Shown one piece after another: positions 35,499 to 43,805 of a stretch of DNA of 64,000 nucleotides (position 1 is the stretch's first letter; each line of letters starts with the position of its first letter). The stretch comes from Sphingobacterium sp. HMA12. GTDB taxonomy: Bacteria > Bacteroidota > Bacteroidia > Sphingobacteriales > Sphingobacteriaceae. Both the position numbers and the translations under genes were made by a program. The stretch covers positions 181,958 to 245,957 of the forward strand of contig NZ_BEYR01000005.1 of assembly GCF_002933815.1 (NCBI RefSeq). Reading direction: 5' to 3'. The notes under the pieces are model-generated. The model was given only the letters and a program-made list of their open reading frames with translations. It was not told where the DNA came from and ran no database searches.

Positions 35499-35723
35499 TT
35501 AAGCGCAACTCATCGCTAAATGCATCCCACAGTATATACCTACTCCAGCTACCGCTGAACATTGAATACCGTCACTACATGTATAGGTTTTGCTTTCTGC
35601 CCCACACTGTGTTGTACACATACTGCCTGGCGTATGTGACCCGAATCCGCCGATCATTTTCTTCATTTCCTCTCTTGTAAGAACATCCTCGACATTCATA
35701 ACACTAATTTTGATTTTTTTCAT
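35499..35723 (-). CDS. Double-glycine-leader, six-cysteine bacteriocin-like precursor peptide
   Basis: 74 residues. The leader (MKKIKISVMNVEDV then LTREEMKKMIGG, 15-26) fits the class II leader pattern LSxxELxxIxGG position by position: Leu -12, Thr -11, Glu -8, Met -7, Met -4 and Gly-Gly at -2/-1. Cleavage after Gly26 would release a 48-residue core with six cysteines (36, 40, 49, 55, 65, 73), many Ser/Thr and Gly, and a hydrophobic C-terminal half. The nearby exporter (48464) has a C39 protease that cuts exactly such leaders, and the VKOR-thioredoxin protein (45163) could join the cysteines. It is a bacteriocin-like or signalling peptide; target and modifications are inference. It lies apart from the exporter genes but on the same strand. 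Confidence 0.75.
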   Translation of the reverse strand: MKKIKISVMNVEDVLTREEMKKMIGGFGSHTPGSMCTTQCGAESKTYTCSDGIQCSAVAGVGIYCGMHLAMSCA

Positions 35724-36295
35724 ACCATAATTATTTATAATTTACAGCAAATTAATAAAAAAAATTAAAATAAAAAAAAATAAAAAAACCAATTACTATT
35801 TATTATATTTTTCTTCAAAACATTCTTTTTTACGTTTACAACCAATAATGCTAGCTCATAACGACAACTGACATAATCTCATTGCGACTATGTCTTTCCA
35901 GTTAATAATGGAATATAGGTGTGTAATAAAAAAACTTAGAATTCAGAATTCCTTTCGTACGGAGTTAAAAATGAGTTTATGGACATTAAAGAAATTTACT
36001 TAAGACAGGAAAAACCGGTAAATAATCTGTATATTGATTCCTTAACTCGAAGCTTAGGGGATTAATGTCTGGATGCGTACTATTCCTTAATAATTGGAAG
36101 ACCCAATTAGCCAGAAATATATCAAACTTTCGGGCACAGTTGTGTAGGAGGTCCAACATAAGTATTACCTATTCTCGCTTAAGGCACCTACAAATAATTA
36201 AAAATGTATTGTCGAAGAAGAATATATAAAAAACTCAATGTAAAGAAGTTTAATCTGGTTCCAAATCACCTTTTAATTAAGCAAGAACACTGAGC
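35724..36295. other. A+T-rich gap with possible decayed gene
   Basis: The part next to the precursor (35724-35830) is almost pure A/T and should carry its promoter. Further on, two short plus-strand frames in different phases, 35979-36065 (MDIKEIYLRQEKPVNNLYID) and 36065-36238 (MSGCVLFLNNWKTQLARNIS), read like normal protein and may be pieces of one frameshifted gene. I cannot identify the parent; a glycosyltransferase-like start is a guess only. Confidence 0.35.
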
Positions 36296-36424
36296 ATGGA
36301 AAAGAGAAGACAGCAATTTGTCTATTTTAATATTGATAAAGATTACAAGCATCATAATATCTCTATCCTCTTGCAATGGGCTACTTCATATAAAATCAAA
36401 TTATTATTAAAAAATGAAAAATGA
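36296..36424 (+). CDS. 42-residue ORF overlapping the start of the duplicated glycosyltransferase-like gene
   Basis: A short frame, MEKRRQQFVYFNIDKDYK onward, ending ATSYKIKLLLKNEK. Its TGA overlaps the ATG of the next gene as ATGA, the classic layout for translational coupling. It is basic and shows no leader, membrane helix or known motif. It may be a leader peptide controlling the next gene, a small partner protein, or the tail end of the decayed gene in the preceding gap. Coupling is seen; function is not. Confidence 0.4.
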   Translation: MEKRRQQFVYFNIDKDYKHHNISILLQWATSYKIKLLLKNEK

Positions 36425-37713
36425 AGACTTACGTAATTAACCTTATAGAACGATACGATCGTTTAAAACATATAAAACAAGAATTCGAAAATCGGCATGA
36501 ATTTGATGTCACTTATATAGAAGGTATCAAACATGTCGTTGGCTCTATTGGCCTTATGGAATCTTTTAAGATATGTGTCAAAGATGCAAAAACTAAAGGT
36601 TTGCCATTTGTTTTAATATGTGAAGATGATCATATGTTTACATCTGCTTACACATGGGATAAATTGAAAGCATGCGTATCGTGCGGAATGTACGATAAGT
36701 TTGATATTCTCTTAGGAGGTGTTAGTGGATTTCAGAACGCAATACCTTACAATGACAACTTATTTTGGATAGAGAATTTTAGTGGGGCTCAATTTACAAT
36801 TGTCTTTCAGAAATTCTTTGAGAAATTTCTAGAGATTGACCTAGGGCCTTCACAAAATATGGACATCGAATTAAAAAAATATACAAGTAATATTTTTGCA
36901 ATATTTCCACAAATTTCTGTCCAGAAGTCCTTTGGATACTCAGACATAACGAAAAAAAACAACACAATAGATGTTGAAAGTTATTTTAAAATTTCAGAGG
37001 AGCGATTTAAAAAGATTTTAACCATAGATGCATATTATCGAAAAGTAAATAATCGATTTATAGTAGAAGATTTAGATTTTAATATTCCAACATATGTCAT
37101 TCCGTTCCATGCTCAATATGATATTAAACATTTGAAAATCGAATTTAAGGGCAAAAATGAGTTTGATTTAAGATTTGCATCTCTTGTTAAATTAGCCGAT
37201 GGATCCATTGATCGATTAAATACATTGAAAAACATTGTAATGGGGGCTAAAATGGCGGACGAAGATGTTATCATTGTGTGTGACGATACGCATACTTTTA
37301 CCACTGATTACAACTGTTCTAATTTTAAAAAGGCAATTATAAATGCATATTATCTTAAAACTAAAATGTTATTATGTGCTCTTTTAGGGGAAGCTAATAA
37401 TATCTTATTTATAAATAATAGTTTTTTTTGGATAGATAGTTTTTTAGGTACATCCTTTATTGTATTATATAAAAGCAGTTTTCAGAATATATTAGATCTC
37501 ATTCCTGACAATATGCTATGTTATGAAGAACAATTATCATCTATAACTAGCAATAAACTTGTATTATTTCCAACTATATCAGTTTCTCGAAATAATAGTG
37601 ATATAGACGCGCAAATGCGCGCGCAGCATTATGTATGGAATACTTCATACCTATTGACTAAAGAACAACTAGAAAAATTGTTCAAAAAAAGTGTGTTGCT
37701 AGGTAGAGTTTAA
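36421..37713 (+). CDS. Tandem-duplicated glycosyltransferase family 25-like protein
   Basis: A 430-residue protein built of two similar halves. Half 1 (about 1-178) begins TYVINLIERYDRLKHIK, has VLICEDDHMF (acidic triad 68-70) and LFWIENFSGAQFTIVFQKFF, and ends IFAIFPQISVQKS. Half 2 (about 223-390) begins TYVIPFHAQYDIKHLKI, has VIIVCDDTHTF (288-289) and FFWIDSFLGTSFIVLYKSSF, and ends LVLFPTISVSRN. The start and acidic motif match the GT25 (LPS/procollagen glycosyltransferase-like) fold. In half 2 the EDD has become CDD, so it may be a non-catalytic or altered-specificity copy. No membrane segment. It is A+T-rich like the other island genes and lies near the peptide precursor, which makes it a candidate peptide-modifying enzyme, though surface glycan synthesis is possible. 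Confidence 0.65.
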   Translation: MKTYVINLIERYDRLKHIKQEFENRHEFDVTYIEGIKHVVGSIGLMESFKICVKDAKTKGLPFVLICEDDHMFTSAYTWDKLKACVSCGMYDKFDILLGGVSGFQNAIPYNDNLFWIENFSGAQFTIVFQKFFEKFLEIDLGPSQNMDIELKKYTSNIFAIFPQISVQKSFGYSDITKKNNTIDVESYFKISEERFKKILTIDAYYRKVNNRFIVEDLDFNIPTYVIPFHAQYDIKHLKIEFKGKNEFDLRFASLVKLADGSIDRLNTLKNIVMGAKMADEDVIIVCDDTHTFTTDYNCSNFKKAIINAYYLKTKMLLCALLGEANNILFINNSFFWIDSFLGTSFIVLYKSSFQNILDLIPDNMLCYEEQLSSITSNKLVLFPTISVSRNNSDIDAQMRAQHYVWNTSYLLTKEQLEKLFKKSVLLGRV

Positions 37714-37790
37714 AATTACAATCTCAAGGGGCATTTTCTATAGCGTAGTGTACAGTTCTGCAGCAGGTATCAATCGGGATTACTTTTTCT

Positions 37791-38280
37791 TTACGCTGCA
37801 AGTCGGTAAACCGTTTTCTTGTTAAGTATCCCCTCGGTCACCGAATAATAATTATGACGGTAGCTCATATGTGCCGGGCGCGTAACTTTTCTGAATCCAA
37901 CTCCATTGATCTCACACCTTGCTGCTAGCAGGGGAGCAGCGCATCCTCTTCGTGCTGTTCGAACACAATCATCGGGATACAGCTCGTAGTTCCGTGTACG
38001 CGCTAAGTGCATGTCTGTTCGTTAACGGCTTTAGTCTGATTGATTCCAGATAGCTTACGAACTCCTTCATCTGCATGTCGATGACACTGTCGACTGCGAA
38101 GCGTTCTTTTAGGGGCGGCCAGTGTGCTGGTATCATAAAACTCGCAAAGTACGTTGACAATCTTGACAATATCTTTGTTGCACTTGGAAAGTGTAGAACA
38201 ATCAAACTTACCAAATAAATCGAGTAGGTATAGCTGCCCAATCTGCGAATTGAAGTTCATGGCCTCGTTTTTCACTAACT
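37791..38280 (-). mobile_element. IS21-type istA remnant (C-terminal part) and adjoining debris
   Basis: The frame 37791-38012 contains APLLAARCEINGVGFRKV then HMSYRHNYYSVTEG, matching the end region of IS21 IstA transposases (typically PLPA-R-E-(5)-KV, then HV-Y-DKHYYSVP). Upstream on the same strand (38000-38280) are two overlapping short frames in different phases, one starting MNFNSQIGQLYLLDLFGKF, which I cannot assign and which look degenerate. istA middle and N-terminal pieces occur on the same strand at 41027-41600, so one IS21 copy may have been broken by the IS66 insertions. Confidence 0.6.
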
Positions 38281-38386
38281 GTTGCTACATGCACCACCAA
38301 TAATTGCAGTACCATTTGACAGTACTCTGTATCCGCCCGATAAACACCGTCTATGAATAATTTTTCCGAGTTGTTATTTTTGCTAG

Positions 38387-38669
38387 ATGAGCAAAGAAGA
38401 AAAAAGATTGCAGATGTTTGCGATGATAGCAGACTGGCATCAGAGCGGCCTGAGCAAGAAACGCTACTGCGAGGAAAATGGTGTCAATGAGGCTACATTT
38501 TATTATTGGTTTTCGCGCAGTAAAGAAAACGATACTGCCAGCGGAAGCTTTGTAGCGATGGATAATACCGGCAGAAAAGGCGATGTTGAGGTTTATCTAC
38601 CCCAATGGGGTGCGGATCAAGGTAGATACCGATCTTGGTCTACTTTCCCAGTTGATCCGTCTTTACTGA
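38387..38669 (+). pseudogene. tnpA: IS66 TnpA accessory protein, frameshifted
   Basis: The first ~70 codons are a normal IS66 TnpA helix-turn-helix protein (MIADWHQSGLSKKRYCEENG, then EATFYYWFSR). At CTACCCCAATGG (about 38599-38610) one extra C shifts the frame. Reading across it restores VEVYLP-NGVRIKVDTDLGLL and the stop TGA at 38667, which abuts the tnpB start. It is either a real mutation or a slippage site; uncorrected, the frame continues to 38770 with nonsense sequence. Confidence 0.8.
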
Positions 38670-38670
38670 T

Positions 38671-39024
38671 ATGTTTTCATTGGGGTCTTCTCACCGTTTT
38701 TATTTATATGATGGACACTGCGACATGCGCAAGAGTTTTGACGGGCTATGCGGCCTGGTTATATCGGTGATGCAGCGGCAGCCGACCAGTGGAGAGGTAT
38801 TCGTGTTCCTAAACCGTAGCCGTACCCATATCAAGCTGCTACACTGGGAGCACGGGGGCTTCGTGCTGTACTACAAGCGTCTGGAGCAGGGTACTTTTGG
38901 CTCACCGGGACTTAAAAAGAGGGAGTTTTCCTGGAGTGGCCTGGTACTGCTGGTCGAGGGTATACAGGTGGTAAAGAGCATACAGAAAAAACGTTATTCA
39001 CTGCCCGGAAAACAGCTTTTTTGA
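38671..39024 (+). CDS. tnpB: IS66 TnpB accessory protein
   Basis: 117 residues, the normal size, with the family signatures FYLYDGHCDMRKSFDGLCGLV, GEVFVFLNRSRTHIKLLHWE and GGFVLYYKRLEQGTF. TnpB is required together with TnpC for transposition of this family; its biochemical role is not established. The ATG follows the tnpA stop after one base. Confidence 0.92.
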   Translation: MFSLGSSHRFYLYDGHCDMRKSFDGLCGLVISVMQRQPTSGEVFVFLNRSRTHIKLLHWEHGGFVLYYKRLEQGTFGSPGLKKREFSWSGLVLLVEGIQVVKSIQKKRYSLPGKQLF

Positions 39025-39059
39025 TTGCGGGAATGCTGGTAAAACCGTATCTTTAGGAT

Positions 39060-40607
39060 ATGGAAACAGCGCTGGGATCCCTCTCGAAAGAAGACCTTCT
39101 GAAGGTTATTTCCAGCCGTGACCGTACATTGAAAGAGCGTGACGAAAAGATCACAGCCCTATTCGAAGACTCCTCCAAAAAAGACGAAAAGATCGGATAT
39201 CTGGAATCCCAGCTTGCCATGTACAAACGCATACAGTTCGGACAGAAGCGTGAGCGTTTTGAGGGCGACCCCAACCAGACCGCACTCCCGTTTGAAGCAG
39301 GGCCTGTAGAAGTAGAGCAACAGCAGGAAGAAACCAAACAAAAGATCGAGTATACACGCAAGCGCCCTAACCATAAGGGACGTGCTAAGTTACCTGAACA
39401 TCTACCTGTAGAAGAGATCAGGATCTATCCCGAAGGTGACCTATCGGATATGATCTGCATCGGAAAAGAGGTCACCGAAGAACTGGAGTGCGAACCGGCA
39501 AAGTTCTATATCAAACGTTATATCCGCTATAAATACACGCCTAAAAATGGAGATGGCGTACGTATCGGCGAACTTCCCGAGCGTGTCATCGACAGGGGTA
39601 TCCCCGGAGCAGGCTTATTAGCGATGATACTGACCGGAAAATATCAGGACCACCTCCCGCTGTACCGACAGAAACAGATCTTCGCCAGGGAAAATATACA
39701 GATCGCTTCTTCCACGATCGAAGGCTGGACAAAAGAAGCGCTGATCAAGCTTGAGCCACTTTATGAACAATTGGTCTTCGATACAAGAACAAAAGGTTAC
39801 CTGCAGGCTGACGAGACACCCATAAAAGTACTTGACAGCGATAAAAAAGGCGCTGCCCATCAGGGCTGGTATTGGGTATACCACTGCCCATTGGACAGGA
39901 CCGTACTGTTTGACTATAATCCTTCACGTGGTGGTCACGTGCCTAAATCCATGCTGGATAACTTTAAGGGTTATCTGCAGACGGATGGATATCCCGCCTA
40001 TGATAAATATGGCAAAAAGAAAGATATCACCCATCTGGCCTGCTGGGCACATGCACGTCGTGAGTTTGAAAAAGCCTTGAGCAATGATCGCCCAAGGGCT
40101 GAAAAGGCGCTGCTGATGATACAGGGGCTTTATAAGATCGAGCGTAAGGCAAAAGAAGAAAACCTATCACCCCAACAGATCAAGGAGCTTCGTCTAAAAG
40201 ACTCGCTGGATATCATCAACGATATGGGCAAATGGATCTTTGAAGAAATCAAGAACACCTTGCCAAAAAGCCAAATAGGAAAGGCCATGGCCTATGCCAC
40301 TGCACGATGGGATGCGCTTTCGGCATATCTGCACGATGGAAGCCTGCAGATAGACAACAACCTCGTGGAGAATGCTATCAGACCCGTGGCCCTCGGTCGC
40401 AAAAACTATCTTTTTGCAGGAAGTCATGAGGCTGCTCAGCGATCGGCGATGATATATTCATTCTTTGCTATCTGTAAAAAGCATGAGGTGAACCCGTACC
40501 AGTGGTTAAAACATACGCTAATGAACATAGCATCCATAAACCATAAAAATATAAAAGACCTTTACCCGCAGAACTATAAACAAATTAGCGACAAATCAAA
40601 TATGTAG
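39060..40607 (+). CDS. tnpC: IS66 TnpC transposase
   Basis: A 515-residue, full-length transposase. The N-terminal coiled coil (SKEDLLKVISSRDRTLKER region, 1-60) is followed by an HTH and a zinc-binding region. The catalytic DDE core has YLQADETPIKVLD (first Asp), GYLQTDGYPAYD (second Asp) and DNNLVENAIRPVALGRKN (Glu). CWAHARREFEKAL is the conserved insert. It appears intact, so the element may still move if TnpA is made or dispensable. Confidence 0.96.
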   Translation: METALGSLSKEDLLKVISSRDRTLKERDEKITALFEDSSKKDEKIGYLESQLAMYKRIQFGQKRERFEGDPNQTALPFEAGPVEVEQQQEETKQKIEYTRKRPNHKGRAKLPEHLPVEEIRIYPEGDLSDMICIGKEVTEELECEPAKFYIKRYIRYKYTPKNGDGVRIGELPERVIDRGIPGAGLLAMILTGKYQDHLPLYRQKQIFARENIQIASSTIEGWTKEALIKLEPLYEQLVFDTRTKGYLQADETPIKVLDSDKKGAAHQGWYWVYHCPLDRTVLFDYNPSRGGHVPKSMLDNFKGYLQTDGYPAYDKYGKKKDITHLACWAHARREFEKALSNDRPRAEKALLMIQGLYKIERKAKEENLSPQQIKELRLKDSLDIINDMGKWIFEEIKNTLPKSQIGKAMAYATARWDALSAYLHDGSLQIDNNLVENAIRPVALGRKNYLFAGSHEAAQRSAMIYSFFAICKKHEVNPYQWLKHTLMNIASINHKNIKDLYPQNYKQISDKSNM

Positions 40608-40710
40608 TTCATAGGGCGGATACGTACTCTTGGATCTTAGAAGCTTGTTTGACAGTTCTTCGCTTGCATCAAGTATAAGTTGATCAAAAGCGTTAAGTAT
40701 CTTAATAGTT

Positions 40711-40794
40711 GTTTTATTAATGGCCACGACATTGTGACCATTAATAAAACACATGATTATGTATAACCCAGTTTATGTAAAGTTTTACATAAGC
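40711..40794. repeat. Two adjacent hairpins between IS66 copies
   Basis: First: GTTTTATTAATGG (40711-40723) and CCATTAATAAAAC (40738-40750) are perfect 13-bp arms with an extra CAC/GTG pairing in the loop. Second: GTTTATGTAAA and TTTACATAAGC (40771-40794), 9 bp perfect plus a wobble, with a 2-base loop. The first overlaps the start of the interrupted frame. Possible sites for a recombinase or termination structures; no direct evidence. Confidence 0.5.
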
Positions 40795-40797
40795 TGA

Positions 40798-41026
40798 GAC
40801 GAAAAAACTACCTCTTTTGCTAGCAGTCATGAAGAAGCAAAGCGTGCCGCTATGATCTATTCATTCTTTGCCATCTGTAAAAAACAGGAAGTAAACTGGT
40901 TCCAGTGGTTGAAATATAACTTGGAAAATATCATGTCCATCAACCACAAAAATTTTAAAAATCTCATCCGCAGAACTTTAAGGATATTACACTGCAATCA
41001 AACATGTAGTTCGTCGGCCGGACACG
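40798..41026 (+). mobile_element. IS66-type remnant, tail of a second tnpC
   Basis: About 60 codons of a TnpC C-terminus: RKNYLFASSHEEAKRAAMIY, then FFAICKKQEVNWFQWLKYN and NIMSINHKNFKNL, close to the intact copy but clearly a different element. It stops with a terminal-repeat-like GTCGGCCGGACAC at 41013-41025. Everything upstream of RKNYLF is missing. Confidence 0.85.
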
Positions 41027-41600
41027 TTGCTCCCCGGATTTCAGGTTGTCAAGTTTGACAGTACGCGGAATATCTCCAAAGTACTCGAAAGCTTTAATAT
41101 GGCAGTCCAGAAATTCGTCAACCCGCTGGCTGGTCACCAGTTTATAAAAGCCGAAACGGTTATCGTACCGAATCATTAAAATTTCTTACTTTTATTAGGA
41201 TGGGCATTTCTGTGGAACCTGCCCATATATCACGAAATCTACGTGGCATTCTTCTTCCAGATCGCTATGTAGGGAAAAAAACTCTGCTTCTTTAATGTTT
41301 CGATACTCCTTCCCATACTTGGGTAGGATTCATCCCCAACATACTAGTTACGAAGGTGCTGATGGATAAGTATGGTACCCAAACCCATTTCCTTATACAT
41401 CTGGGTATCATCCAAGCAGTCGTCAAGCAGCTTTGCCCCAACTGGCACAACGGCTACTCTAAACCATGGGACAGGTCTTCCTATATTCGGGAAACGGTCT
41501 TGCGGCACAACCCAAGTTCCGAGGCTATCTCACATATGGATTTCCCGTGGGATAGCAGTGTTTTTATCGTATTATGCATTGCTACTTTATACATAATGTC
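41027..41600 (-). mobile_element. IS21-type istA remnant, N-terminal and middle parts
   Basis: The minus strand has GFYKLVTSQRVDEFL then HIKAFEYFGDIPRTVKLDNL (41030-41176), a hallmark of IS21 IstA around the second catalytic Asp. Further upstream (about 41470-41590) the minus strand reads LLSHGKSICEIASELGLCRK followed by TVSRI, a helix-turn-helix like the IstA N-terminus, followed by stops and frameshifts. The gene is truncated by the IS66 remnant at 41026. No istB is attached here. Confidence 0.65.
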
Positions 41601-41640
41601 TGACTTAAATACCCCGACAATTAGACCTTAATTAGACGAT

Positions 41641-42038
41641 TATGGTGGCAGCCTTCTAGTGAGAATATATGGGGGAGTAGTGATATTTAACACTCCCCAA
41701 AGCATACCAGATACACCTTTACCTATGTTCACTGTTTGGATGTTTTCTTTTATTATCATGAAGACAGGTTGGACTTAGGAGCGAACATTTTACATCTTAT
41801 TTAGAAACATATAATCACAAGTGTAAAAATAAGTTAACCTAACTTAAGTTTATCAATCAATAAATTTTGAAAAATAAAAATTTTATCCTACCTTAGTTGT
41901 ACCCCAAGGGAGTTAGATTAGCCTTTGCTAATTAATAGTCAATATAAGTCGTTATTAAGAAACCGAAAATATAATTGAAATTTTGTTCCGAAAAGAAATT
42001 AAAACTTATTTAGTTTCTGTAAAAACAATTTATACTAG
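41641..42038. other. A+T-rich intergenic region before the glycosyltransferases
   Basis: About 400 bases with no gene. GGGGAGT (41672) and ACTCCCC (41692-41698) form a 7-bp hairpin of possible terminator type. The last 200 bases are very A+T-rich and should hold the promoter for the gene at 42039. Confidence 0.4.
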
Positions 42039-42767
42039 ATGCCTAATAATAATATAGTCAGAAGCTTATGGATAGGATCGACATTGTCGAAAATTGAATT
42101 ATTATGTATCAATTCATTTCTACAAAATGGACATGACTTTTATCTGTATATATATGATGAAATAAAAAATATCCCTGAGGGCGTTAAGATTAGGGATGCA
42201 AATCAAATAATTCCCAAAAATGAAATCTTTTTAGACAGTTCAGATTCTTGGGCCGCTTTTTCTGATTGGTTTAGATATAAATTACTTTATACACATGGAG
42301 GTTGGTGGACAGATTTAGATGTAATTTGTCTTAAATTTTTAGATTTTAAAACGTCTTATCGTTTTGCATCAGAATTGTATTATAAGGATAATGAGCCACA
42401 TCCTTTAGTTACTACATCTCTGATTAAATCGCCAACCAATGCTGAATATCTTTTTGAAATTTTAGATTATATTGAAAATGAAACACATTCTAACGTCAAT
42501 TGGGGTGAATATGGCCCCAAATTATTTGACTTAATTTTAAAAAAATATAATTGTACACCTTATATTGAGCCACCGGAGGTTTTTTGTCCAATCAATTGGG
42601 ATAAAATAAATTTATTTTTTCTTAAAGATCCACCTACAATTTCGTGTAGATCCTATACAATTCATTTATGGAATGAGATGTGGACTCGATTAAAAATTAA
42701 TAAAAATACTACTTTTGAACCTTCTAGTTTACTGGAGGTTTACAAAAATAAATTTAATTCTTATTAA
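42039..42767 (+). CDS. DXD-motif glycosyltransferase (GT32-like, sugar-binding region)
   Basis: A 242-residue soluble protein starting MPNNNIVRSLWIGSTLSKIE. The fold-defining part is WAAFSDWFRYKLLYTHGGWW followed by TDLDVIC, where DLD is the nucleotide-sugar/metal DXD motif of the Gly_transf_sug (GT32-like) family. A conserved downstream WGEYGPKLFD stretch and a HLWNEMW motif near the C-terminus match the same family. Relatives add hexoses to glycans or, in some systems, to proteins. It is A+T-rich and stands 104 bases before a GT2 gene, so the two may be co-transcribed. Whether the acceptor is the peptide at 35499 or a surface polysaccharide is open. Confidence 0.85.
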   Translation: MPNNNIVRSLWIGSTLSKIELLCINSFLQNGHDFYLYIYDEIKNIPEGVKIRDANQIIPKNEIFLDSSDSWAAFSDWFRYKLLYTHGGWWTDLDVICLKFLDFKTSYRFASELYYKDNEPHPLVTTSLIKSPTNAEYLFEILDYIENETHSNVNWGEYGPKLFDLILKKYNCTPYIEPPEVFCPINWDKINLFFLKDPPTISCRSYTIHLWNEMWTRLKINKNTTFEPSSLLEVYKNKFNSY

Positions 42768-42871
42768 TTGTTTTTCAATTATTTTGGTAGCAACCAAAAT
42801 CCTAAATATCTTGTTACGAGCTAAACTGCTTGCGCTAAGGATATATTTGAAATAAACATAGCTCCGAAAAT

Positions 42872-43777
42872 ATGAAGAATGAAGTATCAGTTATTATGCC
42901 ATGCTATAATGCCTCGGATTACATAGAGATGGCAATCGAATCTATTTTAAATCAAACAATGGAAGATTTCGAGTTTATCATAATCCTTGACGGCTCCGAT
43001 ATTAAAACTTTTTCGATAATTAAAAAATATAGTGATCCAAGGATTCGATTATATAAATTCAAAATAAATAAAGGGAATTATATTGCTCGAAATTTTGGAA
43101 TTCGCCAATCTAGGGGACGATATATTGCAATGTTTGACTCAGACGATATATCTACACCTGATAGGCTAGAAAAACAGTTAGACTATTTAAAAAACAAAAA
43201 AGAGGTCGGGGCTATTGGAAGCAATTATAATTTGATCGATAAAGATAATAAGGTTATAAGCGATGAGATCAAGCGACCGTCTGATTATGAAACATTTAAA
43301 ATAAAATTACTAGAAGACAACTATATGCTTCAATCCACTATCTTCATTAATCGACAATTTTTAGATAAATATAATATAACTTATAATGAATCTTATAGAT
43401 TTGCCTCTGACTATGATTTTGTCTTTCAGTGCAGCAAATTCTTTCCGATATATAACCTTGATCAGAACTTAGTAAGCTACAGGGTTCACGAAAAGAGCAT
43501 TAGTACTAGCACTTTTGACGAACAGCAAGCCTTTGCTTCTGAAATCAGAAAAACAATCTTTTTACACTATTTTCCGGAATTAAACAACCAAGATTTGGAT
43601 AACTTAGACATTTTGTTAAACCGATTTACTTTACAACGTAAAATTAACATGACTTCTTTACAATGTACAATAGACAAGTTATTAGATTTTGATCTTCAAC
43701 ACATTAGTTTTGGTAATGATAGAATTTATAGTTTCTTGTCTGAGAATATAGAACGATTATACACCCGAATTAGATAG
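42872..43777 (+). CDS. Family 2 glycosyltransferase
   Basis: A 301-residue GT-A enzyme: SVIMPCYNASDYIEMAIESI (about 5-24), ILDGSDIKT at the first acidic site, ARNFGIRQSRGRYIAMFDSD with DSDD as the DXD motif, and FASDYDFVFQCSKFFP as the acceptor region. The C-terminal ~80 residues are helical and charged; there is no membrane helix. The protein is complete. An IS3-type element inserted 28 bases after the stop, so any further gene of this transcript was separated. Confidence 0.92.
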   Translation: MKNEVSVIMPCYNASDYIEMAIESILNQTMEDFEFIIILDGSDIKTFSIIKKYSDPRIRLYKFKINKGNYIARNFGIRQSRGRYIAMFDSDDISTPDRLEKQLDYLKNKKEVGAIGSNYNLIDKDNKVISDEIKRPSDYETFKIKLLEDNYMLQSTIFINRQFLDKYNITYNESYRFASDYDFVFQCSKFFPIYNLDQNLVSYRVHEKSISTSTFDEQQAFASEIRKTIFLHYFPELNNQDLDNLDILLNRFTLQRKINMTSLQCTIDKLLDFDLQHISFGNDRIYSFLSENIERLYTRIR

Positions 43778-43805
43778 TGTTCCTTTATTAGAGATATATT
43801 GTATT

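Larger units (their letters stand above)
38329..40623 (+). mobile_element. Near-complete IS66-type insertion sequence with 7-bp target duplication
   Basis: The element runs from GTATCCGCCC at 38329 to its complement GGGCGGATAC ending at 40623 (2295 bp). Directly outside both ends stands GTACTCT (38322-38328 and 40624-40630), a target duplication; IS66 usually duplicates 8 bp. It carries the standard tnpA-tnpB-tnpC set on the plus strand. tnpA has a one-base frameshift in a CCCC run; the other two genes are intact. The insertion cuts a 55-codon minus-strand frame (see the separate entry). Confidence 0.9.
38285..40754 (-). pseudogene. Small minus-strand frame interrupted by the IS66 element
   Basis: Reading minus from the ATG at 40754 gives MCFINGHNVVAINKTTIKIL and further LDASEELSNKLLRS up to the IS end. 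Removing the element together with one copy of the 7-bp duplication joins it in frame to STVKWYCNYWWCM and a TAG at 38285: 131 + 37 bases, exactly 56 codons. I do not recognise the product. It could be a piece of the decayed elements around it. The restored frame supports the chosen IS ends. Confidence 0.4.

Noticed and set aside
35414..35680. 88-codon plus-strand frame opposite the precursor peptide
   Set aside because: The minus-strand frame has a full double-glycine leader and ordered cysteines; the opposite frame has nothing recognisable.
41356..41631. Plus-strand frames over the IS21 remnant
   Set aside because: The minus strand carries recognisable istA motifs; the plus frames are shadows.
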